From Anaerotignum sp. (GTDB taxonomy: Bacteria; Bacillota; Clostridia; Lachnospirales; Anaerotignaceae), in NCBI GenBank assembly GCA_020024395.1, contig JAHHTV010000091.1, forward strand, positions 1 to 6,288: a stretch of DNA of 6,288 nt, in the 5' to 3' direction. Under the pieces are notes generated by a model. The model was not told the origin of the DNA and made no database searches. It saw only the letters and a list, made by a program, of their open reading frames with translations. The position numbers were made by a program, and so were the translations under genes. Below are positions 1 through 6,288 of this stretch, in pieces; within the stretch, counting starts at the first letter, position 1, and each line of letters starts with the position of its first letter.

Positions 1-324
1 TATATGGAACAGACATTAGAAAAACAAAAAAATATTGCATACCAAGAAGATATTTTTTCATTTGTTGCCACTGCCATTCATTTTGATTTTGGTGCATTGC
101 GACTTTTGGAAAACGATATATTGACAAAATTATATGACCATATTTCTGATTTGTTATATTTAGTTATTTTGCAGTATTATCAAAATAATCCCACACAAAT
201 TTCTGTTTCCATAAAAGAACACACAGAAATTTTATCTACTTTATATCAAAATGACAAACAGGCATTTCTACAACATATTGCAAACCATTATAAAAATATG
301 CTTTTGACCATACAATCCACATAA
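1..324 (+). CDS. Probable GntR-family regulator, C-terminal FCD ligand-binding domain (partial, 5' end missing)
   Basis: The frame is open from the first base, so the ATG at 4 is probably internal and only the last 107 residues or so are seen. FCD domains form the all-helical effector-binding half of FadR-type GntR transcription factors; the DNA-binding winged helix would lie to the left of the window. Counting from the Met at base 4, the family pattern appears as a helix ending in AIHFD (24-28), then NDILTKLYDHI (37-47), EHTEIL around His73, a D-K-Q-A-F stretch (84-88) and NHY with His95 before the C-terminus. The spacing matches the usual FCD layout, in which an acidic-His motif and two later His residues bind a metal. 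Here the first motif, normally DxxFH, reads AIHFD, so that half of the site is changed. The target and effector cannot be read. A TetR-type C-terminal domain is a less likely alternative. The gene converges on the nucleoside hydrolase. Confidence 0.55.
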   Translation, partial: YMEQTLEKQKNIAYQEDIFSFVATAIHFDFGALRLLENDILTKLYDHISDLLYLVILQYYQNNPTQISVSIKEHTEILSTLYQNDKQAFLQHIANHYKNMLLTIQST

Positions 325-375
325 CAAACGGATAAATCATCATATATCTCTTATCTAAAAATTTGTTTGCCGCAT

Positions 376-420
376 AAAAAAAGGAAAATTCTTTGAAAAA
401 ACAAAGATATTTTCCTTTTT
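376..420. terminator. Bidirectional intrinsic terminator between convergent genes
   Basis: Arms 376-395 and 402-420 form an 18-base-pair stem with one bulged base (408) and a six-A loop (396-401). The outer part is A-rich on the left and T-rich on the right, so each strand's transcript has a run of U at the 3' side of its hairpin: 416-421 on plus, and the complement of 376-382 on minus. The stem lies 51 bases after the plus-strand stop at 324 and 24 bases after the minus-strand stop at 445, so it can end both genes. The rest of the 325-444 gap shows no gene or other clear signal. Confidence 0.8.
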
Positions 421-444
421 TATTTTTCAAATCATTTATTTTGA

Positions 445-1386
445 TTATGCAAACAATCCTAAAAATGTTTCTTTCAGGTGTTGTTCCACTGTATCCGACT
501 GTACACCCACACAAACTTTCACATTTGGATTTGGTGTTCTCAATTTTGTGCTGTCACCAATGGTACGCCCTGCCGCTTCTCCTTCTGTTACCACAGTCAT
601 ATACATAGGCAACATAGTAAACCATTCTGGGTGCAATGCACAAATGGCAGCAGATGGGTCATGCAAATAACACGCTGTACCATTGCTGTGTGTATGTTGG
701 CTAATATAATAATCCACCATATCTGCATATGTTCTGCCTGCAATTGTATCCAATTCCCGCCAAATCTGCGTATCTGTTTTTGTCAGTTGAGAACGCTGCG
801 TCACATCAAGCCCAACCATTGTGACATCTATACCACTTTCAAATACCAATTTTGCTGCTTCTGGGTCTTTTGAAATATTGGCTTCTGCATAGGGGCTGAC
901 ATTCCCTGGCACTGTCAACGCACCACCCATAATCACAACACGTCCGATTTTTTGCTTGATTTCTGGTTCTTTTTGCAATACTTTTCCCAAGTTTGTCAAA
1001 GGTCCTGTTGCAACAATGGTCAAATCCTTTTCATATTTTGTAATGCTTTCTATCATAAAATCCACTGCACTTTTTGGCTCTGCTTCTCTTTTTGCCTTTG
1101 TAATTTCCACTTCACCCACGCCATTTTGTCCATGTATTCTTGCTCCCACAGCATGGCGGACAAATGTTTCTTTGTATAAAGCATGTGTTTCACCAGCAAA
1201 CACAGGGATATCCTCTTTATCAAACATCGCAAGCAAATTCAATACATTTTTCACGCCCATTTCTGTATACACATTGCCATATGTCCCTGTAACGCCAACC
1301 AGTTCCAGTTCCATTCTGCCCAGTGTGTAAGCCAAAGCCATTGCATCATCAATACCTGTATCCAAATCCAATATGACTTTCATCAT
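445..1386 (-). CDS. Nucleoside hydrolase (IUNH family)
   Basis: The 313-residue protein has the usual length of inosine-uridine preferring nucleoside hydrolases, which cleave the N-glycosidic bond of ribonucleosides to give free base plus ribose in cytoplasmic nucleoside salvage. The N-terminal Asp cluster that binds Ca2+ and activates water is present as DLDTGIDD (7-14), a variant of the common DTDPGIDD. Other family marks are TGPLTNL (127-133), MGGA (153-156), AEANISKDPEAA (167-178) and the HDP motif (242-244), whose Asp is a Ca2+ ligand in characterised members. No signal peptide is seen. Two ATG codons lie in tandem (1386 and 1383); the ribosome site allows either, and the second would give MKVILDLD, like many relatives. 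Base preference (purine, pyrimidine or broad) cannot be assigned. A hairpin and its own likely promoter separate it from the ATPase operon, so it is probably a separate transcription unit or a partial read-through gene. Confidence 0.93.
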   Translation of the reverse strand: MMKVILDLDTGIDDAMALAYTLGRMELELVGVTGTYGNVYTEMGVKNVLNLLAMFDKEDIPVFAGETHALYKETFVRHAVGARIHGQNGVGEVEITKAKREAEPKSAVDFMIESITKYEKDLTIVATGPLTNLGKVLQKEPEIKQKIGRVVIMGGALTVPGNVSPYAEANISKDPEAAKLVFESGIDVTMVGLDVTQRSQLTKTDTQIWRELDTIAGRTYADMVDYYISQHTHSNGTACYLHDPSAAICALHPEWFTMLPMYMTVVTEGEAAGRTIGDSTKLRTPNPNVKVCVGVQSDTVEQHLKETFLGLFA

Positions 1387-1400
1387 TCACCTCTCCTTTT
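1387..1400 (-). promoter_or_regulatory. Ribosome binding site of the nucleoside hydrolase
   Basis: On the minus strand AAAAGGAG (1400 to 1393) is followed by AGGTGA and then ATGATG. GGAG sits 6 bases before the first ATG and 9 before the second, so both tandem starts have acceptable spacing. The overlapping GAGGTGA offers a second, closer Shine-Dalgarno match that would favour the second ATG. Confidence 0.75.
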
Positions 1401-1410
1401 TATGATTTTA

Positions 1411-1416
1411 ATTATA
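1411..1416 (-). promoter_or_regulatory. Possible -10 box of the nucleoside hydrolase promoter
   Basis: A perfect minus-strand TATAAT reads from 1416 to 1411. Transcription from it would start near 1404 and leave a leader of about 18 bases that holds the ribosome binding site. No good TTGACA-like -35 is found at 16-18 bases upstream, where the 3' arm of the hairpin lies, and there is no TGn extension, so the promoter is either weak, activator-dependent or not real. A second minus-strand TATAAT is at 1476-1471, also without a -35. Confidence 0.35.
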
Positions 1417-1428
1417 CTACAAAACTTT

Positions 1429-1470
1429 AGAAAGGAGTACTCCTTGACTGTTCAAAGAATACTCCTTTCT
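1429..1470 (-). terminator. Strong hairpin after subunit D, likely terminator of the V-ATPase operon
   Basis: The arms 1429-1447 and 1452-1470 enclose a 4-base loop. In minus-strand RNA all 19 positions pair, two of them as G-U wobbles. In plus-strand RNA the same two positions become C-A mismatches, which points to selection on the minus-strand transcript. The hairpin begins 35 bases after the subunit D stop. The following U-run is poor (UUUCUAAAGUUUU), so termination may be incomplete, or the structure may act as an RNA-processing or 3'-end protection site. The arm also contains a perfect 14-base palindrome at 1432-1445. Confidence 0.65.
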
Positions 1471-1505
1471 ATTATACATGAAGATAAAAAATACCCTCTT
1501 TTTGA

Positions 1506-2180
1506 TTATGCTTGTAAAGCTTCATCTTGTTTATGTCTTTCTTCCAAAGCCTTTTTCAGCACCATGTCTTTGACTTTCATCAATCTTGTGGTACTTGCTC
1601 TTTCGTTTTCTTCCAACTTCATGGCAATAAATTTGATGGTTTCCTGATAATTTGGTATCATTACATTTTCCAAAGCATTTACACGTCGACGTGTACGCTC
1701 AATTTCTTGTGCCAAAAGCTGTGCAGTTTTTTCACTTTCTGCCAAACGCAGCAAAGGCTCCATTGCATCTGCAAAAGAATTCATTGCACTATCCAATTCA
1801 CCGGAAGTAAACGCCATACCATAAGGGTAAATATCACCACTGCCCTCTGTTTTTTGGAAATCAAACACAGGTACATTCACACTCATAATATTTTTTTGTT
1901 TGACTTTTACGGAAACAGACTGTTGTGGTATCATCAATGCTGAAGACAATGTACTTTCGCTTAACACCGCCCTTGCAATGATAAAATTCTGATAAGCACC
2001 TTCCAATGCTTTTTCTGCTTCTTCACGCAATCTTTTATTTTCCCGTACAATCTCCAAAAACTGTTTCATCAATTCGTCCAGCTTATCTTTGAGCAATTTA
2101 TGCCCTCTGGTTGCTGTTTTGAGTTGGCGTTTGAGTCTTGTCATTTCCATTCTGGTTGGATTGACATTTAATTTTGCCAT
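1506..2180 (-). CDS. ntpD: V-type ATP synthase subunit D
   Basis: This is a 224-residue subunit D of the A/V-type ATPase, the long coiled-coil axle that turns inside the A3B3 head and passes torque between nucleotide sites and the membrane rotor. The sequence has the family layout: an N-terminal helix (about 8-75, starting NVNPTRMEMTRLKRQL), a short beta-type middle region (about 85-125), and a long C-terminal helix (about 128-217). The C-terminal helix carries the strongly conserved ERTRRRVNALE motif at 161-171. Length is normal and no residue looks out of place. The ATG at 2180 lies 6 bases after the stop of ntpB. Its Shine-Dalgarno sequence GAGGAG (2195 to 2190) is formed by the last two Glu codons of ntpB, 9 bases before the ATG, so the two genes are probably translationally coupled. 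It is the last ATPase gene; a hairpin follows. Confidence 0.97.
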   Translation of the reverse strand: MAKLNVNPTRMEMTRLKRQLKTATRGHKLLKDKLDELMKQFLEIVRENKRLREEAEKALEGAYQNFIIARAVLSESTLSSALMIPQQSVSVKVKQKNIMSVNVPVFDFQKTEGSGDIYPYGMAFTSGELDSAMNSFADAMEPLLRLAESEKTAQLLAQEIERTRRRVNALENVMIPNYQETIKFIAMKLEENERASTTRLMKVKDMVLKKALEERHKQDEALQA

Positions 2181-2186
2181 GGTTTA

Positions 2187-3563
2187 TCACTCCTCGTCTG
2201 CCAAATATTTTTCCAAATATTCGTCACGAATACGCTTCAATTCACTCTTTGGCAATATACGAAGCAATTTCCAGCCAATATCCAATGTTTCTTCAATGGT
2301 TCTATCTGTACGGAAGCCTTGAGAAACATATTGTTTTTCAAATTCATCAGCAAATTTTGCGTACTGCAAATCCACATCAGACAATGCACTTTCACCCAAA
2401 ATTGCCATCAGTTCTTTTGCATCTTTCCCTCTAGAATAGCCTGCAAACAACTGGTTCATGGTATCTGCATGGTCTTCTCTTGTTTTTTCTTTCCCAATCC
2501 CTTTATCTTTCAGACGGGACAAAGAAGGCAATACATCAATGGGTGGTTGAATACCTTTTTTATACAAATCACGGCTCAATATAATCTGACCTTCTGTGAT
2601 ATAGCCTGTCAAGTCAGGGATAGGGTGTGTTTTGTCATCTTCTGGCATTGTCAAAATCGGTATCATGGTAATAGAGCCAGGATTTCCTTTGATACGACCC
2701 GCTCTTTCATACATGGTTGCCAAGTCTGTATACAAATAACCAGGATAACCACGACGACCAGGAACTTCTTTTTTCGCCGCAGAAACTTCACGCAACGCTT
2801 CTGCATAGTTTGTAATATCCGTAATGATAACCAAAACGTGCATACCTTGCTCAAATGCCAAATATTCAGCCGCAGTCAATGCCATTTTTGGTGTACAAAT
2901 ACGTTCTACTGCAGGGTCATTTGCCAAGTTTACAAACACAACAGAACGGTCAATGGCACCTGTCTGTTTGAAATCATTGATAAAGAATTCTGCATCTTCA
3001 AATGTAATACCAACTGCCGCAAACACAACGGCAAATTTGGAATCTGTACCTCTTACTTTTGCCTGTCTTGCAATTTGTACTGCCAAATTGGCATGTGGCA
3101 AACCAGAGCAAGAGAAAATAGGTAATTTTTGTCCACGAACCAATGTATTCAAACCATCAATCGCAGAAACACCTGTCTGAATAAATTCCGCAGGATACTC
3201 TCTTGCTGCGGGGTTCAAAGGTGCACCATTGATGTCCATACGTTTTTCTGCAATAATATCTGGGCCACCATCAATGGGTTTACCCATACCACTAAATACA
3301 CGCCCCAAAATATCAGGGGAAACACCAAAGTCCAAGCTCTTGCCCAAAAAACGTACTTTACTATCAGAAAGGTTGATACCTGTTGCACTTTCAAACAACT
3401 GTACCAATGCTGTATCCCCATTTACTTCCATAACACGACATCTTCTGATTTCGCCATTGGACAATTCAATTTCGCCCATTTCATCGTATTTTACGCCTTC
3501 TACACCGGATACTACCATCAGAGGGCCAGCAACTTCCTGAATAGAACGATATTCTTTTATCAT
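2187..3563 (-). CDS. ntpB: V-type ATP synthase subunit B (regulatory, non-catalytic nucleotide-binding subunit)
   Basis: Three copies of this 458-residue protein alternate with subunit A to form the A3B3 ring at the cytoplasmic face of the membrane. The N-terminal beta-barrel covers about 1-75, the RecA-like fold about 75-360, and the C-terminal helical domain the rest. The position of the P-loop reads [11 protein letters not shown] (151-161) and lacks GKT, as expected for the non-catalytic subunit. The ATPase alpha/beta signature [10 protein letters not shown] is at 340-349. The next residue, Arg350, corresponds to the arginine that reaches into the catalytic site of A in the Enterococcus hirae enzyme. 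[20 protein letters not shown] (268-287) mirrors the matching stretch of subunit A, reflecting their common origin. The ATG at 3563 overlaps the stop of ntpA in ATGA, and AAGGGGG (3580 to 3574) inside ntpA is the likely ribosome site, 10 bases upstream. Translation is probably coupled to A, giving equal amounts. Confidence 0.98.
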   Translation of the reverse strand: MIKEYRSIQEVAGPLMVVSGVEGVKYDEMGEIELSNGEIRRCRVMEVNGDTALVQLFESATGINLSDSKVRFLGKSLDFGVSPDILGRVFSGMGKPIDGGPDIIAEKRMDINGAPLNPAAREYPAEFIQTGVSAIDGLNTLVRGQKLPIFSCSGLPHANLAVQIARQAKVRGTDSKFAVVFAAVGITFEDAEFFINDFKQTGAIDRSVVFVNLANDPAVERICTPKMALTAAEYLAFEQGMHVLVIITDITNYAEALREVSAAKKEVPGRRGYPGYLYTDLATMYERAGRIKGNPGSITMIPILTMPEDDKTHPIPDLTGYITEGQIILSRDLYKKGIQPPIDVLPSLSRLKDKGIGKEKTREDHADTMNQLFAGYSRGKDAKELMAILGESALSDVDLQYAKFADEFEKQYVSQGFRTDRTIEETLDIGWKLLRILPKSELKRIRDEYLEKYLADEE

Positions 3564-5335
3564 AATTCATCTGCCCCCTTTGCAATCAAATCTTGTATTT
3601 CGCTTTGAATATCCGCTTCGATTTCATCGTAGCTTTTATCAATATTTGCTTCTTCCACATATTTTGCACGACCAATACGTTCGATAACATCCAGTTTTGT
3701 CAATTTCTGAATGGTCACACCCTGTTTGATAGCTTCGCCTGCTTTTTCATAGAATGTCAGTATCAATTTCAGCATACGATACTGTTTGTGCAAAGAAGTA
3801 TAAGTATCTACTTCATGGAAAGAGTTTTGGTGCAAGAAGTCTTCACGAATAGAACGTGCAGTTTCCAGTATCAATCTATCACTGTGTGACAGAGAGTCCA
3901 CACCAACCAACTGTACAATTTCCTGCAATTCTGCTTCTGTTTGCAGCAAACGCATTGCCAATGTACGTTGTTCTGAGAATTTTTCATGAACATTTTTATC
4001 AGCCCAAACATCCACTTTATCTTGATACAAAGAATAACTGCTCAACCAGTTAATAGCAGGGAAATGACGTTTGTATGCCAAAGAGGAATCCAAGCCCCAG
4101 AACACTTTTACAATACGCAGTGTTGCCTGTGATACAGGTTCAGATGTATCACCACCTGGAGGAGATACCGCACCAATGGCAGTCAATGTACCCATTCTGT
4201 CATCATCACCCAAACATACCACACGTCCTGCACGTTCATAGAACTGTGCCAAACGAGAACCCAAGTATGCAGGATAACCTTCTTCACCTGGCATTTCTTC
4301 CAAACGACCAGACATTTCACGCAATGCTTCTGCCCAACGAGAAGTGGAATCTGCCATCAATGCAACGCTGTATCCCATATCTCTGAAAAATTCTGCAATG
4401 GTAATCCCTGTATAAATAGATGCTTCACGGGCCGCAACAGGCATATCAGAAGTATTTGCAATCAAAACAGTTCTTTGCATCAAAGACTCCCCTGTACGAG
4501 GGTCTTTTAATTCTGGGAACTCATTCAAAACGTCTGTCATTTCATTACCACGTTCCCCACAACCGATATATACCACAATATCTGCATCTGCCCATTTTGC
4601 CAACTGATGCTGTGTTACCGTTTTCCCACTACCGAAAGGCCCTGGAATAGCTGCAACCCCACCTTTTGTAATTGGGAAAAATGTATCAATAACACGCTGC
4701 CCTGTTACCAACAATGTATCTGGGCTTTCTTTCAATTTATAAGGTCTTTCTTTACGAACAGGCCATTTTTGCATCATAGCAACAGAAATATCATTGCCTT
4801 TTTCGTCTGTGATAATGCAAACAGTTTCTTCTACTGTAAAATCACCCACGAAAATTTCTTTAATGATACCTTTTACACCATATGGCACCATAATACGGCA
4901 TTGTACAACAGCGGTTTCTTGTACTGTACCAATCACGTCGCCTGCGGAAACCACAGCCCCAACCTGTTTTGCAGGTTCAAAATGCCATTTCTTTTCTCTA
5001 TCCAAAGAAGGCGCTTCCACACCTTTATGAATATTGGTACCACTTGCTGCATACAGTTTTTCCAAAGGACGTTGTATCCCATCATATATGGTAGAAATCA
5101 AACCAGGTCCCAACTCTACGCTCATAGGCATACCTGTGGAAACCACTTCTTCCCCAGGCCCCAAACCTGCGGTTTCTTCATATACCTGAATAGATGCTTT
5201 GTCCCCGTGCATTTCGATGATTTCACCAATCAAACGCTTATCAGAAACACGCACCACGTCAAACATATTGGCTTCTCTCATGCCTTCCGCAATGACCAAC
5301 GGGCCTGATACTTTTACAATCGTGCCTGCTTTCAT
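3560..5335 (-). CDS. ntpA: V-type ATP synthase subunit A (catalytic)
   Basis: This is the catalytic subunit that hydrolyses or makes ATP. I chose the ATG at 5335 (591 residues, [19 protein letters not shown]) over an in-frame GTG at 5347, because AGGTG just upstream is then a properly spaced Shine-Dalgarno sequence and the family start is matched. In this numbering the beta-barrel covers about 1-75, the A-specific insertion about 110-190, the P-loop GPFGSGKT 232-239, GERGNE 260-265 with the catalytic Glu261 and Arg262, [18 protein letters not shown] about 327-344, [20 protein letters not shown] 348-367, and PPGGDTSEP 392-400; the C-terminal part is helical. Lys238, Thr239, Glu261 and Arg262 have the same numbers as I recall for E. 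hirae NtpA, which also supports this start. All active-site residues seen are intact. It overlaps ntpB by 4 bases and lies 21 bases after the subunit F gene. Confidence 0.98.
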   Translation of the reverse strand: MKAGTIVKVSGPLVIAEGMREANMFDVVRVSDKRLIGEIIEMHGDKASIQVYEETAGLGPGEEVVSTGMPMSVELGPGLISTIYDGIQRPLEKLYAASGTNIHKGVEAPSLDREKKWHFEPAKQVGAVVSAGDVIGTVQETAVVQCRIMVPYGVKGIIKEIFVGDFTVEETVCIITDEKGNDISVAMMQKWPVRKERPYKLKESPDTLLVTGQRVIDTFFPITKGGVAAIPGPFGSGKTVTQHQLAKWADADIVVYIGCGERGNEMTDVLNEFPELKDPRTGESLMQRTVLIANTSDMPVAAREASIYTGITIAEFFRDMGYSVALMADSTSRWAEALREMSGRLEEMPGEEGYPAYLGSRLAQFYERAGRVVCLGDDDRMGTLTAIGAVSPPGGDTSEPVSQATLRIVKVFWGLDSSLAYKRHFPAINWLSSYSLYQDKVDVWADKNVHEKFSEQRTLAMRLLQTEAELQEIVQLVGVDSLSHSDRLILETARSIREDFLHQNSFHEVDTYTSLHKQYRMLKLILTFYEKAGEAIKQGVTIQKLTKLDVIERIGRAKYVEEANIDKSYDEIEADIQSEIQDLIAKGADEL

Positions 5336-5343
5336 ATACTCAT

Positions 5344-5350
5344 TCACCTA
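5344..5350 (-). promoter_or_regulatory. Ribosome binding site that decides the ntpA start
   Basis: Minus-strand TAGGTGA (5350 to 5344) precedes the ATG at 5335, with 9 bases between AGGTG and the ATG. The upstream in-frame GTG (5347-5345) is part of this same motif, so it would lose its own ribosome site if used as the start. No other good Shine-Dalgarno match lies just before that GTG. Confidence 0.65.
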
Positions 5351-5356
5351 CAATCT

Positions 5357-5674
5357 TTATTCACTAAATAATATATCCGCACCAATGGCACGTTTTGCCG
5401 ACTCTCTCACTTCATTCATACCCAGTCCCATACTACCTTCAATACCGGGTATCACAATAATTGCCGGCAATTCCAAATCTTTATAACGTGCAAGACTTTC
5501 TCCTGCTTTCAAACTTGCTTCTTCTGTAATATAAATAATGGCATATTCTTTTTCTGCCAATTTATGTATGGTTTTTTTGATTTCTTCCTGCGTATATGCA
5601 GGAAAAATATCAATCCCCAGAGCGAGGAAGCCCATAATACTGTCTTTATCGCCTATAATACCAACTTTAGACAT
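5357..5674 (-). CDS. ntpG: V-type ATP synthase subunit F (NtpG in Enterococcus hirae naming)
   Basis: The 105-residue protein is the small Rossmann-like subunit that binds subunit D and completes the rotating central stalk. It opens with the family pattern MSKVGIIGDKDSIMGFLALG (1-20), an alternating beta/alpha start, followed by TQEEIKKTIHKLAEKEYAII (28-47), where a helix leads to the next strand. It then has ITEEASLK (49-56) and the strand LPAIIVIPG (69-77) before a C-terminal helix that typically contacts D (about 86-100). Length is normal. The start ATG at 5674 lies inside the end of the subunit C gene (8-base overlap), with an AGGGTGAG stretch about 8-15 bases upstream, so translation probably follows from C. 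The position between C and A is the usual one. Gene names vary: archaeal and many database entries call it atpF or ntpF. Confidence 0.95.
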   Translation of the reverse strand: MSKVGIIGDKDSIMGFLALGIDIFPAYTQEEIKKTIHKLAEKEYAIIYITEEASLKAGESLARYKDLELPAIIVIPGIEGSMGLGMNEVRESAKRAIGADILFSE

Positions 5675-6288
5675 ATACTTCTCTCACCCTTTCTTTGATA
5701 ATTTCTGCATCAATATGGTGCAGTTTACAAGTCAATATAATTCTGATACATTTTGCCTCTGTTTCTTTTGCAAGAATATATGCAACCACAGGTTCTGGTG
5801 TCAATGTTTTGTATTTTGCACCTTTTACAAATTCCATCAACACATTGTCACACGCTTTTTCAAACACTGTAAAACCTTTGTCCATATATTGTTCGCACAA
5901 TGTACCATAAGCCGTTTCTTTCAAAACGCCTATCATATTATCCTCTTTGAATGCTCTTGCAAAAATATCCTCACGAATTTCGCCACCTGGTACACAAGCT
6001 CTTTCAAATGCTTCATAAGGACGTTTCATTTTTCTAACACGCAACAATGTTTTTAAGTTTGTAAAGTCTGCCAACATAGAAACATATTTGCGTACAAAAT
6101 CATTTTTCATTTCTGTGGCTCTTGCGTCCATCGCTGCAAAGCAAGCCTTATCCAAAACCGTATCAATGTATTCTCCATTTTGTGTTTTTGCATACAAGTG
6201 AATGGCTTCTTCCACAGCATCACCATCAATGGAAGGCATTTCCGCATAATTTCTTTCTCTAAAATGCTTTCTCATATCTTCCACAGGC
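5667..6288 (-). CDS. ntpC: V-type ATP synthase subunit C (partial, N-terminus outside window)
   Basis: The reading frame is open to the right edge, and the GTG at 6284 is only an internal Val codon, so the C-terminal 206 residues of a protein that is normally about 330-345 residues long are visible. Subunit C (the AC39/d-type family) is a funnel-shaped helical protein that sits on the membrane c/K-ring and holds the D-F stalk, coupling rotor and axle. Family marks in the visible part are the NLKTLLRVRKMKR helix, the FERACVPGGEIRED segment and the C-terminal EAKCIRIILTCKLHHIDAEI helix, which precedes a short VREVYV tail. The composition is helical, with no membrane segments. Its stop overlaps the start of the subunit F gene by 8 bases. 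Genes for E, K and I are expected further upstream in this operon type. Confidence 0.95.
   Translation of the reverse strand, partial: PVEDMRKHFRERNYAEMPSIDGDAVEEAIHLYAKTQNGEYIDTVLDKACFAAMDARATEMKNDFVRKYVSMLADFTNLKTLLRVRKMKRPYEAFERACVPGGEIREDIFARAFKEDNMIGVLKETAYGTLCEQYMDKGFTVFEKACDNVLMEFVKGAKYKTLTPEPVVAYILAKETEAKCIRIILTCKLHHIDAEIIKERVREVYV

Noticed and set aside
325..375. Weak pairing between the GGATAA and TTATCT region and flanking CAAAC/GTTTG
   Set aside because: The possible stem is short and interrupted, with a wobble pair, and is not convincing next to the strong hairpin at 376-420.
236..514. Minus-strand 92-codon frame beyond the nucleoside hydrolase end
   Set aside because: It overlaps the hydrolase 3' end in another frame, runs through the terminator hairpin, and opposes the regulator gene, with no recognisable motif.
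1429..1470. Small transposable (MITE-like) element suggested by the inverted repeat between 7-base direct repeats
   Set aside because: The direct repeats do not abut the inverted repeat on the left (11 bases lie between), the element would be about 50 bases long, and no second copy is in the window. A terminator explains the hairpin better.
1471..1476. Second minus-strand TATAAT as a promoter
   Set aside because: There is no -35 element at the right distance, and the start point would fall inside the hairpin.
1183..1647. Plus-strand frame crossing the intergenic gap at 1387-1505
   Set aside because: It runs antisense through both the nucleoside hydrolase and ntpD, and its codons in the gap simply read through the hairpin.
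2319..3125. 268-codon open frame on the plus strand opposite ntpB
   Set aside because: It lies fully antisense to the well-conserved subunit B, is very rich in Cys, Phe, His and Ile as expected of an antisense shadow, and has no family-like motif.
4607..5308. 233-codon open frame on the plus strand opposite ntpA
   Set aside because: It is antisense to conserved subunit A sequence and has shadow-like composition (many Cys, Phe, His, Thr, Asn).

Overview
The window looks like a piece of chromosome from a low-GC, probably anaerobic Firmicute of the Clostridia type. This rests on three things: AT-rich DNA with purine-rich coding strands, strong AGGAG-type ribosome binding sites, and a bacterial A/V-type ATPase operon in the order common in such organisms. 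The genus cannot be named from the sequence. Almost all coding sequence is on the minus strand, so the genes read from right to left.

Right to left, about 6288 to 1506 is the distal half of a V-type (rotary, A-type) ATPase/ATP synthase operon in the order C-F-A-B-D. Subunit C is cut by the window edge. C overlaps F by 8 bases, F and A are 21 bases apart if A starts at the ATG preferred here, A overlaps B by 4 bases (ATGA), and B and D are 6 bases apart. These genes encode the catalytic A3B3 head (A and B), the rotating central stalk (D and F) and the C subunit that couples the stalk to the membrane rotor. The membrane subunits (I and K) and the peripheral stalk are expected upstream, outside the window. 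The nucleotide-site residues visible in A and B are intact, so the enzyme should be functional. Whether it moves H+ or Na+ cannot be told, because the K subunit is not here.

Downstream of subunit D is a 119-base gap holding a 19-base-pair hairpin that pairs fully only in the minus-strand RNA. It is probably the end of the ATPase operon. Beyond it are a TATAAT box and a strong ribosome binding site leading into a complete nucleoside hydrolase gene (1386 to 445), a nucleoside salvage enzyme with no obvious link to the ATPase.

At the left edge, on the plus strand, lies the C-terminal part of a probable GntR-family regulator with an FCD ligand-binding domain, ending at 324. It converges on the nucleoside hydrolase, and a long hairpin with a T-run on each strand (376-420) sits between them and probably terminates both. 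I found no mobile element, CRISPR array, tRNA or rRNA, and no clearly new system. The items worth a second look are small: the hairpin/promoter region at 1411-1477, the subunit A start, and changed motif residues in the regulator and the hydrolase.
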